64,000 nucleotides of DNA from Arthrobacter jiangjiafuii (GTDB lineage Bacteria > Actinomycetota > Actinomycetes > Actinomycetales > Micrococcaceae). The notes under the pieces were generated by a model that did not search any database, was not told the origin of the DNA, and worked only from the letters and a program-made list of their open reading frames with translations. The position numbers were made by a program, and so were the translations under genes. Positions 55,954 through 64,000 of this stretch are shown one piece after another (positions within the stretch are counted from its first letter, which is position 1; each line of letters starts with the position of its first letter). Location: assembly GCF_018622995.1 (NCBI RefSeq), contig NZ_CP076022.1, forward strand, positions 1,612,001 to 1,676,000, read 5' to 3'.

Positions 55954-57294
55954 ATGACAAAAGATTCCGGCCCGACTACATCAAAACCACAAACCGGGCT
56001 CAAGCGGGCAATCGGTGCGCCGCTGCTGTTCGGGTTTATCGTGGGCGACACCCTCGGCGCCGGCATCTACACCCTCGTGGGGACCATGGCAGCCGATGTC
56101 GGTGGCGCCATCTGGATACCCCTGCTGATCGCACTGGTGGTCGCGCTGCTCACTGCGGCAACCTACGCGGAACTGATCACCAAATACCCGCACGCCGGGG
56201 GAGCAGCGCGTTATGCGGACCGGGCTTTTGGCATCCCCTACGTGTCATTCCTCGTCGGCTTCCTGATGATGGCCTCAGGAATCACCACAGCCGCCGCTCT
56301 CGCCAACGCCTTCGCGGGCGATTACCTCACCGCGCTCATTGATGTGCCAGCCGCCCCCGCGGCGGTCGCGTTCATCATCCTGCTGACCCTGATCAACCTT
56401 CGCGGCGTCAAGGAGTCCCTCGCCGCGAACCTCGTAGCTTCTGTAATCGAGGTCACCGGTCTCGTCATCGTCATCGTCGTCGCCGCCATCGTCTTCGCCT
56501 CCGGCAACGGGGAACCGTCCCGGCTCCTTGAGTTCGCACCGGATGTACCGCCGTTCCAAGGCGCCTTCGCGGCATCGATCGTCGCGTTCTTCTCTTTCCT
56601 GGGCTTCGAGGCCGCAGCAAACATGGCCGAGGAAGTACGTAACCCATCCAAGGCCTACCCCCGCGCACTCTTCGGCGCTATCTGCAGTGCCGGGCTGGTC
56701 TATCTCCTCATCGCTCTCGGTGCGGTCATCGTCATGCCCCCGGCCGAACTGGCTGACTCCACCGGACCCCTGCTCGACGTCGTCGCCGCCAGCGGTGTGG
56801 GAATCCCGCCCGGACTATTCAGCATCATTGCCCTGATCGCCATCGCGAACGGAGCACTGCTGTTCATGGTGATGGCCAGCCGTGTCGGCTACGGGTTGGC
56901 GGAAGCAGAACTGCTCCCTCGGGCCTTCGCGCGCGTGCTGCCAGGCCGACGCACTCCCTGGGTCTCCATTGTTGTTGTTGCCGGATTGACGATCGTCCTT
57001 ACCCTCACCGGAAATGTCGCCACACTGGCCGAAACCACCGTGCTGCTCCTGCTCCTGGTGTTCCTTTCGGCCAACGTCAGCGTCCTCGTCCTCAAGAAGG
57101 ACAAAGTCGACCACGACCACTTCAGCGCCCCCAGAATCCTGCCGGTCCTCGCGATCATTGCGAGCATCGCGCTCCTCACACAACAAAGCGCGACCGTCTG
57201 GCTCGGTGCCGCTGCCTACATTGTGGTCGGATCCTTACTGTTCCTAGCTGCCCGGGCCGGACGCAAACGCGGGGAACGCTTGAGTGCCAGCTAA
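55954..57294 (+). CDS. APC-family amino acid permease
   Basis: 446 aa from the ATG at 55954; the long open frame before it (to 54865) is the shadow of the MFS gene. Twelve TM helices. The TM1 break GDTLGAGIYTLVG, the TM6 region FFSFLGFEAAANMAEEVRNP and a cytoplasmic AEAELLPRAFARV loop are APC hallmarks (CAT/YfnA-like). Substrate unknown, probably an amino acid. Confidence 0.92.
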   Translation: MTKDSGPTTSKPQTGLKRAIGAPLLFGFIVGDTLGAGIYTLVGTMAADVGGAIWIPLLIALVVALLTAATYAELITKYPHAGGAARYADRAFGIPYVSFLVGFLMMASGITTAAALANAFAGDYLTALIDVPAAPAAVAFIILLTLINLRGVKESLAANLVASVIEVTGLVIVIVVAAIVFASGNGEPSRLLEFAPDVPPFQGAFAASIVAFFSFLGFEAAANMAEEVRNPSKAYPRALFGAICSAGLVYLLIALGAVIVMPPAELADSTGPLLDVVAASGVGIPPGLFSIIALIAIANGALLFMVMASRVGYGLAEAELLPRAFARVLPGRRTPWVSIVVVAGLTIVLTLTGNVATLAETTVLLLLLVFLSANVSVLVLKKDKVDHDHFSAPRILPVLAIIASIALLTQQSATVWLGAAAYIVVGSLLFLAARAGRKRGERLSAS

Positions 57295-57480
57295 CTCGCG
57301 GGGCACGCCCACAGGTTGTTGGGCAAGTACTCACCGCTGACGGCGGGTTCGGACTCTAACCGCCTCCGACCCCCCCGATGCCGCCCCCGGAGCCGGCGCT
57401 TAGGGCATGTGCCGTCCGGGATAGGCTACTTACCGTCGCGGCGAATCCGCCGCGGAACCTTTCAGCTTTATGGGGGAAGC

Positions 57481-58026
57481 ATGTCCGAGAAATTGGCGCA
57501 GGACGCCAGTCATAGTTCAACAGGTGTCCAGCCGACAGCCACCAAGGCGGCTCCGGCCCGACCCAAGAGCGTGGAGACCGCCTTCTGGCTGCTGGTCGCC
57601 GCAGCGGTTTTGGTCCTGGTCAGGATTGCGGTGGGGATCGCGGTGGTGAACTCCGCGGGGCACAAGGAAACCATCGGGGAGGCCCTGGGGGAGGCCAACA
57701 TACCCTTCTGGGTCGAGGAGCAAATCTCCGGCTACGTGTGGCCGGGCATCATTACCGCCGTCATTCTCGTGGCGATCGCCCTATTGTCCCGAGTGGGATA
57801 CGGCTGGCCCCGGATAGTGCTCATTGTTGTCACGGTCTTTACAGCGTTGAATACACGGGTGCAGTTCTTCGCCAGCATCATCACGGTCTACGAGACGGCC
57901 TGGGTGACCCTGGTGTCTGTCCTCTTGACCTTGGCCGCGGCGGTCCTGCTGTTCCTGACCCCGTCTGGGGCCTACTTCAAGTCGATGCGGCAGTACCGCA
58001 AAGGTAAGAAGCTCAGCCAGGCCTAG
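57481..58026 (+). CDS. Hypothetical four-TM membrane protein
   Basis: 181 aa from the ATG at 57481 with GGGGGAAG about 4 nt upstream. A polar N-terminus (about 30 residues), four TM helices, and a basic tail (KSMRQYRKGKKLSQA). A common small actinobacterial membrane protein type, unassigned. A strong terminator follows. Confidence 0.75.
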   Translation: MSEKLAQDASHSSTGVQPTATKAAPARPKSVETAFWLLVAAAVLVLVRIAVGIAVVNSAGHKETIGEALGEANIPFWVEEQISGYVWPGIITAVILVAIALLSRVGYGWPRIVLIVVTVFTALNTRVQFFASIITVYETAWVTLVSVLLTLAAAVLLFLTPSGAYFKSMRQYRKGKKLSQA

Positions 58027-58048
58027 GGGCTAGTCCACGCACGGCACG

Positions 58049-58093
58049 AAACACGGAAAGACGCCTTTGACTCAAAGGCGTCTTTCCGTGTTT
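58049..58093. terminator. Bidirectional terminator hairpin
   Basis: A perfect 22-bp inverted repeat (58049-58070 and 58072-58093), with AAA at the left and TTT at the right, between convergent genes. Confidence 0.92.
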
Positions 58094-58128
58094 CAGCCGT
58101 GTTCAGCCGGGCAAAGGTTCAAGGGCAC

Positions 58129-59244
58129 CTAGAGCGTTGAGGCCACGAAGATCTGGGACGGTCCCGTGAATGTGGCCGTTGCCGGCTCCCCGGCGTACAG
58201 GATCTTCGCTTCGGGCTTCATATCCACCGTGAACTCATCCACGGTGATGCAAGCGGGTTCTATCGCGGCCAGCGCTACGCTCAACGGTCCCACGCGGACG
58301 GCCTTTGGGCCATCGCCTACGACCACCCGCCGCAGGTCCAGATCGTCGCTCCAGAGCGGAATGCGCTGCTCGCCGTCGCCGACGTCGAGCAGGGGCAGGG
58401 GAGAAGGCTGCGGCTGTCCGTGGCCCGTCAGATCCTGCAGTTCGCAGAGATCGACGTACTCCTTGGTCAAGCCGGCCTGCAGCGCATTATCGGAGATGCC
58501 CATAATGAGCACTGCCTGGCCGGACAGGTAGGTATGCAGGCAGCCGGGAGGAATAACTGCCGCATGCCCAGGGTCAAGCTGGATCAGCTTCATGCAGACT
58601 GCCAGCAAGATGCCCCGGTCATGTGGAAACTGCTGCTGCAGCTGGCGTACGACGGCGACCACCTCGGCGGCCGGCCCTTCAACGTGCCCGATCCGGTCCA
58701 CGGCCTCGGCTGTCTCCCGCAGTGCAGCTGCGGTTTCGTCAGCCGTCATGCGCAGTACGGAGTGGATGGCGGTCTCATGGCGGAAGGAAAGGTAGGAACG
58801 CAGCCACGGCAGTTCCAGCCCGGCAGCGACGGCCTGAAGTTCTTCCGTGGTCCGTTCTCCGGCCAGCACGCGCAGGGGTGTGAGGGCTATGGCGACCTCG
58901 CACTTCGGGTGGCGGTCCTTGTAGTTACGGTTTTCGGCGCCCAGCGGCAGGCCCCGGGCCTGTTCCCGTATGAAACCCGCCAGCGCCTGCTCCCAGTGCG
59001 GGTGCAGCATGATGGGCGGCGGAACATCGGCGTCCAAGACTCTGAGGCGGAAGGGAAACGGAGAGCCCGTTTCGGATTCTGGATGGGGGAGTGCCACCGC
59101 TCGGTCGCTAGCAAACCGCTCCAGCGTCTGCCGGTAGGTCGCGGGATCCCAGTCAATGAGCAGGCCACGGGAGGGCACGGGCGAAGGTTGGCGAACGGTT
59201 GCTACGGACCTTGAGAAAGCGGAATCAGTACGCACGGCAGTCAC
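58129..59244 (-). CDS. Mannose-6-phosphate isomerase-like protein, class I, divergent
   Basis: 371 aa. Class I PMI interconverts mannose-6-P and fructose-6-P with a zinc. HPHWEQALAGFIREQ, NYKDRHPKCEVAIAL, PPGCLHTYLSGQAVLIMGIS and SDNALQAGLTKEYVDLC follow the family order. However, the N-terminal HYxWG-type segment is absent, and the zinc ligand Gln of the usual I-Q-V-H-P is Met79 here (IMLHPH), leaving H81, E116 and H237. It may have lost or altered activity. GTG/ATG region at 59244; no partner gene. Confidence 0.75.
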   Translation of the reverse strand: MTAVRTDSAFSRSVATVRQPSPVPSRGLLIDWDPATYRQTLERFASDRAVALPHPESETGSPFPFRLRVLDADVPPPIMLHPHWEQALAGFIREQARGLPLGAENRNYKDRHPKCEVAIALTPLRVLAGERTTEELQAVAAGLELPWLRSYLSFRHETAIHSVLRMTADETAAALRETAEAVDRIGHVEGPAAEVVAVVRQLQQQFPHDRGILLAVCMKLIQLDPGHAAVIPPGCLHTYLSGQAVLIMGISDNALQAGLTKEYVDLCELQDLTGHGQPQPSPLPLLDVGDGEQRIPLWSDDLDLRRVVVGDGPKAVRVGPLSVALAAIEPACITVDEFTVDMKPEAKILYAGEPATATFTGPSQIFVASTL

Positions 59245-59836
59245 TTACATCACCAGAGTGGAACAGAGACGGAGCGGATAGGGACCGGATGGCCGGACAC
59301 TCACACAACCGGATCATTTAATTTTAGTCCTTCCAGCCGCAAAGTGAATGGGGAACCAGGGGAGCTCGCTGTGACTTTGACCATCGACGCCGTCGCGAGC
59401 CTACGCGCCCGTGAGCAGGGCCCCGGTGCCAGTGGCAGCGGTCAGCAGATCCGCCGGCCACAGGGCGCTGACTGCGCCTGGCATGCAGGTCACCGCGAGG
59501 CACCCTGTCCGGCGGCCTAACCTGGGGCGGGGCCGATGTTTCGTCCAGCATCTTCGGAGTCGAGGTTTATTCCGGCGAAGCGGGTTCGAACGTTGAGAGA
59601 GCAGATCTGGCGGTTTCGGCCTATCCACAGTGCAGATCTGGCGACATAAAAGTGCTCGAGGCCGCCGTACCTGAACTCTCGCTGGCTGGTCGGGTGGTAA
59701 ATGTGCGGATACTCGCCGTACCTGTACTCTCGCTGGCGGATCGGCGGCGGATCGGCGGCGGATCGGCGGCGGATCAGCGCTGGTAGCGGCGGGTGGCGGC
59801 GCCAGCATCACCACCGCAGGGATTTCGGCAGGAGCG
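59245..59836. other. Gene-free region with repeats
   Basis: No convincing gene in about 590 bases. Direct repeats: GCAGATCTGGCG at 59601-59612 and 59632-59643; CGTACCTGNACTCTCGCTGG near 59667 and 59719; and the 11-bp tandem repeat listed separately. The long minus-strand frame across it is Arg/Pro-rich and looks like a GC shadow. Confidence 0.55.
59738..59781 (+). repeat. Tandem repeat of GGATCGGCGGC
   Basis: Three exact copies of an 11-bp unit (59738-59770) and a fourth degenerate copy (GGATCAGCGCT), 56 bp before the AraC-type gene. Confidence 0.9.
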
Positions 59837-60343
59837 ATGAGCATGGATGCTTTGGAGGCGCTGGTTGAGGGCCCGCGGGCCCGGGGCGCGTTTGTGCTGC
59901 GCCTGGAACTGGACAGTGACTGGTCCATCCGGGTGGCCGATGAATCCCTGCTGACGGTGATGCCGGTCCAAGCCGGCAGCTGCACCGTCACCACGGAATG
60001 GGCCGCGGCGCATGCCTCGGCGGGCGACGTCGTCGTAGTGCGCGGTCCCGGCGCCTATTCCGTCGCCTCGGACCCGGACCGGCCGCCGGACTTCATCATT
60101 GAGCCGAACCAGGTGTGCATCGATGTCGACGGCAACCGCCTGGTGGAATCGATGCGCCGCGGCATCCGCACCTGGGGTACCACGGCAGAGGGGGTGGACC
60201 GGATTCTGGTGGGCACGTATGCCCGGCCCCTGGAAGTCGGCCGGCTGTTGGTGGAGCTGCTGCCACGGAATGCGGAAGTGACGCAGGCCAGGGATAGGAT
60301 CCAGAGCGTTGAGTCCGGCGCCGCCCGAGGAGGAACCCTGTGA
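59837..60343 (+). CDS. AraC-type cupin domain, truncated before the HTH
   Basis: 168 aa. MDALEALVEGPRARGAFVLR, SWSI-type core, GDVVVVRGPGAYSVASDPD, and VDRILVGTYARPLEVGRLLV match the N-terminal cupin of AraC regulators with the Cupin_6 domain. These normally continue into two HTH motifs; here the match stops after about residue 150 (VELLPRNAEV) and a short unrelated tail ends in the overlap with the dehydrogenase gene. Either a pseudogene or a cupin-only protein. Confidence 0.7.
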   Translation: MSMDALEALVEGPRARGAFVLRLELDSDWSIRVADESLLTVMPVQAGSCTVTTEWAAAHASAGDVVVVRGPGAYSVASDPDRPPDFIIEPNQVCIDVDGNRLVESMRRGIRTWGTTAEGVDRILVGTYARPLEVGRLLVELLPRNAEVTQARDRIQSVESGAARGGTL

Positions 60344-61566
60344 ACAGCACCACCCCCGTGAATGCCGAAAACCTTGCGGCCGCAACCGTCGAGCCCGACA
60401 CTGATCCGCTGGCCACCTCGGACGTGTTGAATCTGGACGGGCTGCTGAGCGCCCAGGAACTTGAGCTGCGCGACGTCGTCCGCGGTTTTGTCCGCGACAG
60501 GATCAAGCCCAACATCAAGGCCTGGTACGAGGACGCGCACTTCCCGGTGGAGATCGCCCGCGAATTGGGGGAGCTGGGCCTGCTGGGCATGCACCTGCAG
60601 GGCTACGGCTGCCCCGGCCGCTCCGCGGTGGAGTACGGCATCGCCGCGATGGAACTGGAAGCCGGTGACTCGGGGCTGCGCACCTTCGTGTCCGTCCAGG
60701 GTTCCCTGGCGATGAGCGCCGTTCACAAATGGGGCTCGGAGGAGCAGAAAAACACGTACCTGCCGGGCATGGCGAAGGGCGAAATCATCGGCTGCTTCGG
60801 GTTGACCGAGCCCACGGCCGGTTCGGATCCGTCCAGTATGCAGACCACGGCAGTGCGCGACGGCGACGGCTGGGTCCTCAACGGTGTCAAGCGCTGGATC
60901 GGGCTGGCGTCCATCGCGCAGATCGCGGTGATCTGGGCGGCCACCGACGAGGGGGTGCGCGGCTTCCTGGTTCCGACCGACAGCCCCGGCTTCACTGCGG
61001 TCCCGATCGAGCCGAAGCTCTCGATGCGCGCCTCTATCCAGTGCGACCTCACCTTCGAGGACATCCGGCTGCCCGATACCGCCCGGCTGCCCGGGGCCAA
61101 GGGCCTGCGTGGACCGTTCTCCTGCCTGAATGAAGCCCGGTACGGCATCATCTGGGGTTCCATGGGCGCGGCCCGCGACAGCTATGAGGAAGCCCTGAAG
61201 TACTCGCTGCAGCGGATGCAGTTCGACAAGCCGCTGGCGGCCTACCAGCTGACCCAGGAAAAACTGGTCAACATGCTGCTGGAAATCCAGAAGGGCACCC
61301 TGCTGGCCATCCACACCGGGCGGATGAAGGACGCCGGCACCCTGCAGCCGGTGCAGATCTCCGTGGGCAAGCTGAACAACTGCCGCGAGGCGATAACCAT
61401 CTGCCGGGAGGCCCGCACCATCCTGGGCGGCAACGGCATCACACTGGACTACTCGCCGCTGCGGCACGCGAACAACCTGGAATCGGTGCGCACCTACGAA
61501 GGCACCGATGAGGTGCACACCCTGATCCTGGGCCAGCACATCACAGGCTCACCGGCGTTCCGGTAG
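60340..61566 (+). CDS. Acyl-CoA dehydrogenase, glutaryl-CoA dehydrogenase-like
   Basis: 408 aa FAD enzyme. FGLTEPTAGSDPSSMQTTAV, KRWIGLASIAQIAVIWA and the catalytic base E387 in TYEGTDEVHTLILG are hallmarks; the GCDH-type position of the Glu and the R-rich substrate pocket residues (RAARDSYEEALKYSLQRMQF) point to dicarboxylyl-CoA use such as glutaryl-CoA in lysine/tryptophan breakdown. GTG start with AGGAGGA 6 nt upstream; overlaps the truncated AraC gene by 4 nt. Confidence 0.9.
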   Translation: MNSTTPVNAENLAAATVEPDTDPLATSDVLNLDGLLSAQELELRDVVRGFVRDRIKPNIKAWYEDAHFPVEIARELGELGLLGMHLQGYGCPGRSAVEYGIAAMELEAGDSGLRTFVSVQGSLAMSAVHKWGSEEQKNTYLPGMAKGEIIGCFGLTEPTAGSDPSSMQTTAVRDGDGWVLNGVKRWIGLASIAQIAVIWAATDEGVRGFLVPTDSPGFTAVPIEPKLSMRASIQCDLTFEDIRLPDTARLPGAKGLRGPFSCLNEARYGIIWGSMGAARDSYEEALKYSLQRMQFDKPLAAYQLTQEKLVNMLLEIQKGTLLAIHTGRMKDAGTLQPVQISVGKLNNCREAITICREARTILGGNGITLDYSPLRHANNLESVRTYEGTDEVHTLILGQHITGSPAFR

Positions 61567-61604
61567 GGGGCGGGCATGGGATGCGAAACCATCCCGGCCG
61601 AGGT

Positions 61605-61730
61605 CGGGGTCTTCTCGGCACCATCAACATCAACCGGCCGGAAGCCCGCAACGCGCTGAGCAAAACCGTACTGCGGGAAATCCGGGCTGCGCTGGAGGAC
61701 TTCGCGGTCCGTGAGGACGTCCACCTATGA
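61605..61730 (+). pseudogene. Enoyl-CoA hydratase N-terminal fragment
   Basis: RGLLGTINIKR-like start reading INRPEARNALSKTVLREIRA, the N-terminal beta-strand and first helix of the crotonase fold, to a TGA. Nothing else of the family is present. It runs directly into the acyl-CoA dehydrogenase tail in another frame. Confidence 0.75.
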
Positions 61731-61800
61731 GGGCACCGATTCCGTGCAAACGTTGCTGATTGGACGGGCCATTACTGGCATTTCCGCCTTCAGCCAGTAA
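61723..61800 (+). pseudogene. Second acyl-CoA dehydrogenase C-terminal stump
   Basis: TYEGTDSVQTLLIGRAITGI then SAFSQ to a TAA matches the same tail (YEGTDEVHTLILGQHITG) of the intact dehydrogenase just upstream, but it is not an exact copy. It is the tail of a second, deleted paralogue. Confidence 0.8.
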
Positions 61801-61981
61801 TACCCGGCGCATAAGCACGCTGTGGCTGTTGGCTAATAGCACCGTCCCACGGAGGCTAACAGCGGCACATTGTCTTGGTTTTACTGTGGATTTATGGCAG
61901 TGGTGTTGATAGCGTCACCCTCGTCCGGTTGCCGACTATTACTTCGGCGAAGAAACAGCTTTCACAAATGGGGGAATCTAT
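61801..61981. other. Short intergenic region before WXG100
   Basis: No gene. GCTGTTGGC...GCTAACAGC (about 61826-61865) is an imperfect inverted repeat. GGGGGAA 9 nt before the WXG100 ATG is its SD. Confidence 0.5.
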
Positions 61982-62263
61982 ATGTCACGCGTGTTGTCTA
62001 CTGAGCAGGCCAAGTCAGCCATCCAGCAGGTCCAGTCCATCGTTAATGGTGGTTTCACCGATCAGATCTCGGCGCTTGATGCGCAGGGCAAGCTCTTGTC
62101 GGATCCGAACGTCTGGGATGGCCCGCTGGCAGCTCAGTTCCGTGGTTCAACATGGCCTGAAACGAAGGCTGCCCTGGACAAGGCCCGGGAAGAACTGGAA
62201 CAGCTGCGCACGCAGTTGGACAAGATCTCGCAGAACATTTTCTCCGCCGGCGGCGGCGCGTAG
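61982..62263 (+). CDS. WXG100-family protein
   Basis: 93 aa, mostly helical with the turn motif W45-D46-G47 (NVWDGPLAAQFRG) between two helices, ending in GGGA. WXG100 proteins are exported by ESX/type VII systems and often pair with toxins. GGGGGAA SD. A hairpin terminator lies between it and the next gene. Confidence 0.85.
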   Translation: MSRVLSTEQAKSAIQQVQSIVNGGFTDQISALDAQGKLLSDPNVWDGPLAAQFRGSTWPETKAALDKAREELEQLRTQLDKISQNIFSAGGGA

Positions 62264-62295
62264 TCGGGTTCATTCCTGACTGATTTCTCGTGTGA

Positions 62296-62340
62296 CAGCC
62301 GGGTAGCCGCTCCGCTCCTGAGCGGACGGCTGCCCGGCTG
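62296..62340 (+). terminator. Attenuating terminator between WXG100 and toxin gene
   Basis: A long hairpin with arms CAGCCGGG-AGCCG-CCGCTC / GAGCGG-CGGCT-CCCGGCTG (62296-62317, 62320-62340, two single mismatches), then TTGCACTATCTTGTCTTAG. It would make WXG100 the more abundant product. Confidence 0.7.
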
Positions 62341-62390
62341 TTGCACTATCTTGTCTTAGTTCTTTTCTTGTCCAGTGGGGGGCATTTGTT

Positions 62391-63050
62391 GTGACCGATT
62401 ACGTTGAAGTGCCGTTGTTGTCGCATGATTCCAGGGGCCGGTTTGAATACGGCGTTGCGGGGGCAATGAAAGCCGGGTTTGAGTCGGCGGCGGCACAGCT
62501 GGACGAGCAGGGCGGTTCCCGGACGTCAATCGTATCCGCAGCCAAAGAGGACTTCACGGGACGTTTCTCGGAGATATTCCAAGACAACGCTACGACTGCG
62601 GCCTACGACGCCAAGGCGCTGGCAGACGCGTTGCGGGACGTCGCCGGTTTTGTAGGAACAATGATCGAGGCCGGACGTAAGGAAGACGAGCGCCGTCGGC
62701 AGAACAATGAATGGGTCTGGCGGCATAACAACCGCACTTGGCTGGAGGAGATCGGTGATTGGTTCGGGGGAGAGGAACCACGGCCGACCGACCAGCGCGA
62801 ACCGGCACCGAGCTTTCCCCAAGCTACAGCTGCCTCCGGCCCCCGGCAGACCCAGCCCGGCGCTGGGGGCAACGGTCCCATCGACAGTGCTTTTAAGGTC
62901 CGTTTCCCCGCGGGAACCGCTGTTTATGAAGGAGCCGTTGCCCCGCAGACAGCGGCTGATGGAAGGATCTATCCAGGCGGTACTCCTCAGGTTCATATCA
63001 AGGAGTCGTGGAAAAAGGGTGAAGTCATCGATACATGGAGATTGGAGTAA
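62391..63050 (+). CDS. Putative type VII-linked polymorphic toxin
   Basis: 219 aa, GTG start. A helical N-terminal region (about 1-110, with LSHDSRGRFEYGVAGAMKAG) like LXG/WXG-type domains, a Pro/Gly-rich linker (about 130-165), and a compact tip FPAGTAVYEGAVAPQTAADG followed by IYPGGTPQVHIKESWKKGEV. The tip reads like the catalytic end of a secreted ADP-ribosyltransferase-type or related toxin. Unusually, no RHS repeat lies between the N-terminal part and the tip. The stop is 2 nt before the next gene, the presumed immunity gene. Confidence 0.6.
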   Translation: MTDYVEVPLLSHDSRGRFEYGVAGAMKAGFESAAAQLDEQGGSRTSIVSAAKEDFTGRFSEIFQDNATTAAYDAKALADALRDVAGFVGTMIEAGRKEDERRRQNNEWVWRHNNRTWLEEIGDWFGGEEPRPTDQREPAPSFPQATAASGPRQTQPGAGGNGPIDSAFKVRFPAGTAVYEGAVAPQTAADGRIYPGGTPQVHIKESWKKGEVIDTWRLE

Positions 63051-63052
63051 AC

Positions 63053-63355
63053 ATGGCAGACAACTTGGACAGTGTGGTGCGTAACATGTCCAGATTCGCT
63101 GAATTACTTTCGCTAGTAGGCCTCCCCGAGTTGGGTCAAGGCTATAAGGAAGAAGCGAAAAAGCTGGATTGCGACAAGTCGGAGCCAGCCGTTGCCGCAA
63201 CCCGAGATTGGATTAGAGAAACCTTCACGTACCAAGGCAGTGGCAGCATTCCGGATCGATATGTCGCAAAAAAGGATGGTTCAGCGGACCTTCCCCTGAC
63301 CACCGAATATCACGAATTAATGCATGCTCTCGGTGCTTTTGTCGCGGACCGCTAA
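63053..63355 (+). CDS. Putative immunity protein
   Basis: 100 aa from the ATG at 63053, 2 nt after the toxin stop. Small, acidic, soluble helical protein (SRFAELLSLVGLPELGQGYK, TRDWIRETFTYQGSGSIPDR). A-rich and unlike surrounding codon use, as is common for immunity genes. No family recognised; the role is inferred from position only. Confidence 0.55.
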   Translation: MADNLDSVVRNMSRFAELLSLVGLPELGQGYKEEAKKLDCDKSEPAVAATRDWIRETFTYQGSGSIPDRYVAKKDGSADLPLTTEYHELMHALGAFVADR

Positions 63356-63631
63356 TGTAGATGACCAGTCCCGGCGTATTCAGAACCCTGCCTGCCGAAC
63401 AGTTATGTGAAGCCTTAGGATTGAATCCCAAGTGAACCGAGTAATGACTTGCAGAATGCCGGCGATGGACTTTTCGCTACCGAATCCGGTCCTATCGTCG
63501 AGATCGCTAAGGGAGGAATTAGCGAATGAGTGTTCGGTAGGCGGCGCCTTTCCGGGTAGTCCTGTCGGCGTCACATTGGCGCCCTCGCCGGTACTTCTCC
63601 TGCGCGCAGAACTGTCCGCGGCGGGCAGGGT

Positions 63632-64000
63632 ATGTCGTGGTCCTATGACGCTGACGGGCACCGCACCGGGTTCACCGACGCCACCGGAACCACCACGATC
63701 TACGTTCGCGACGCCGTCGGCCGGGTGAAGGCCGTTCGCAATCCGCGGCTCGGGGAGGCTGTGTTCACGCATGACGCGGCCGGGCGTTTGACGTCGGCAA
63801 CGGCAGGGGAGCTGGTGCAGGAATGGGTGTACCGCTACGGGTATCTGTCCGAGCACAGCCGCACCGACCGTTCAGCCCCGGATGCCTCCGCCGATATGAC
63901 CTTGATTGGCCGGGATGAGGACGGCCGGATCACCGGGCTGACCCGGGCTGGCACGGTGACCCGGTACGGGTATGACGGGGCGGGTCAGCTCGTTGCTGCA
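63632..64000 (+). CDS. RHS/YD-repeat protein, partial at the window edge
   Basis: The frame is open from 63560 to the end of the window. YD-repeat units: SYDADGHRTGFTDATG, YVRDAVGRVKAV, THDAAGRLTSATAG, YGYDGAGQLVAA. The first ATG (63632) lies inside a repeat-like context (MSWSYDADG) and has a poor SD, so the N-terminus is probably missing and this is the core of a displaced RHS cassette or a gene that lost its front. The rest of the gene lies beyond 64000. Confidence 0.75.
   Translation, partial: MSWSYDADGHRTGFTDATGTTTIYVRDAVGRVKAVRNPRLGEAVFTHDAAGRLTSATAGELVQEWVYRYGYLSEHSRTDRSAPDASADMTLIGRDEDGRITGLTRAGTVTRYGYDGAGQLVAA

Noticed and set aside
59738-59781. Possible CRISPR or iteron origin from 11-bp repeats
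   Set aside because: Only three and a half directly adjacent units, no spacers, no replication gene nearby.
60055-61539. 494-aa minus-strand frame opposite the acyl-CoA dehydrogenase
   Set aside because: Antisense shadow; the plus-strand enzyme has all family motifs.

Overview
The window looks like a chromosomal segment of a high-GC Gram-positive bacterium of the Micrococcaceae (Arthrobacter-like). The reasons are the GC-rich codon use, the gltB-gltD pair, pyruvate kinase, a PdtaR-type ANTAR response regulator beside a tRNA-Leu, SorC/glpD, and many leaderless TANNNT-N6-ATG promoters. Placement rests on recognising protein families by eye; no database search was possible.

Layout. 0.1-27.7 kb is mostly conserved chromosome: glutamate synthase (gltB, gltD), a TetR/OYE pair, pyk, a SHOCT membrane protein, a small P-loop LuxR regulator, pdtaR, tRNA-Leu(CAA) with an IS481-family element and an older decayed copy at its 3' end, a 5'-3' exonuclease, two Nudix hydrolases, a stand-alone TipAS protein, YhgE/Pip-like membrane proteins with a TetR regulator, a bile-acid symporter family carrier, an SDR, and a SorC regulator divergent from glpD.

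27.7-54 kb is an accessory region. It begins with a small serine recombinase that abuts the stump of another gene, and holds many short hypothetical genes. These include an Abi-like protein, an HExxH metallopeptidase-like protein, GNATs, lipoproteins, a CPBP protease, a DUF4913 plasmid-type protein, MerR, ArsR and LysR regulators and an EamA exporter. Many broken genes lie among them (histidine phosphatase, ECF sigma factor, a VanH-like dehydrogenase, Nudix, GrpB), with dispersed duplications and a recurring 15-bp motif. At least ten genes here start exactly 6 nt after a TANNNT hexamer, which points to leaderless mRNAs and fixes their start codons.

54-61.8 kb holds an MFS transporter, an APC permease, a membrane protein, a divergent mannose-6-phosphate-isomerase-like protein, a truncated AraC-type cupin and a glutaryl-CoA-dehydrogenase-like enzyme. 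A deletion scar made of crotonase and acyl-CoA dehydrogenase pieces follows. 62-64 kb is the start of a WXG100 / polymorphic-toxin / RHS locus that runs off the window.

The best candidates for something new are the WXG100-toxin-immunity-RHS locus, the Abi-like plus zincin pair beside the recombinase, the TipAS gene that kept a MerR promoter but lost its DNA-binding domain, and the repeated IS481 targeting of the tRNA-Leu 3' end.
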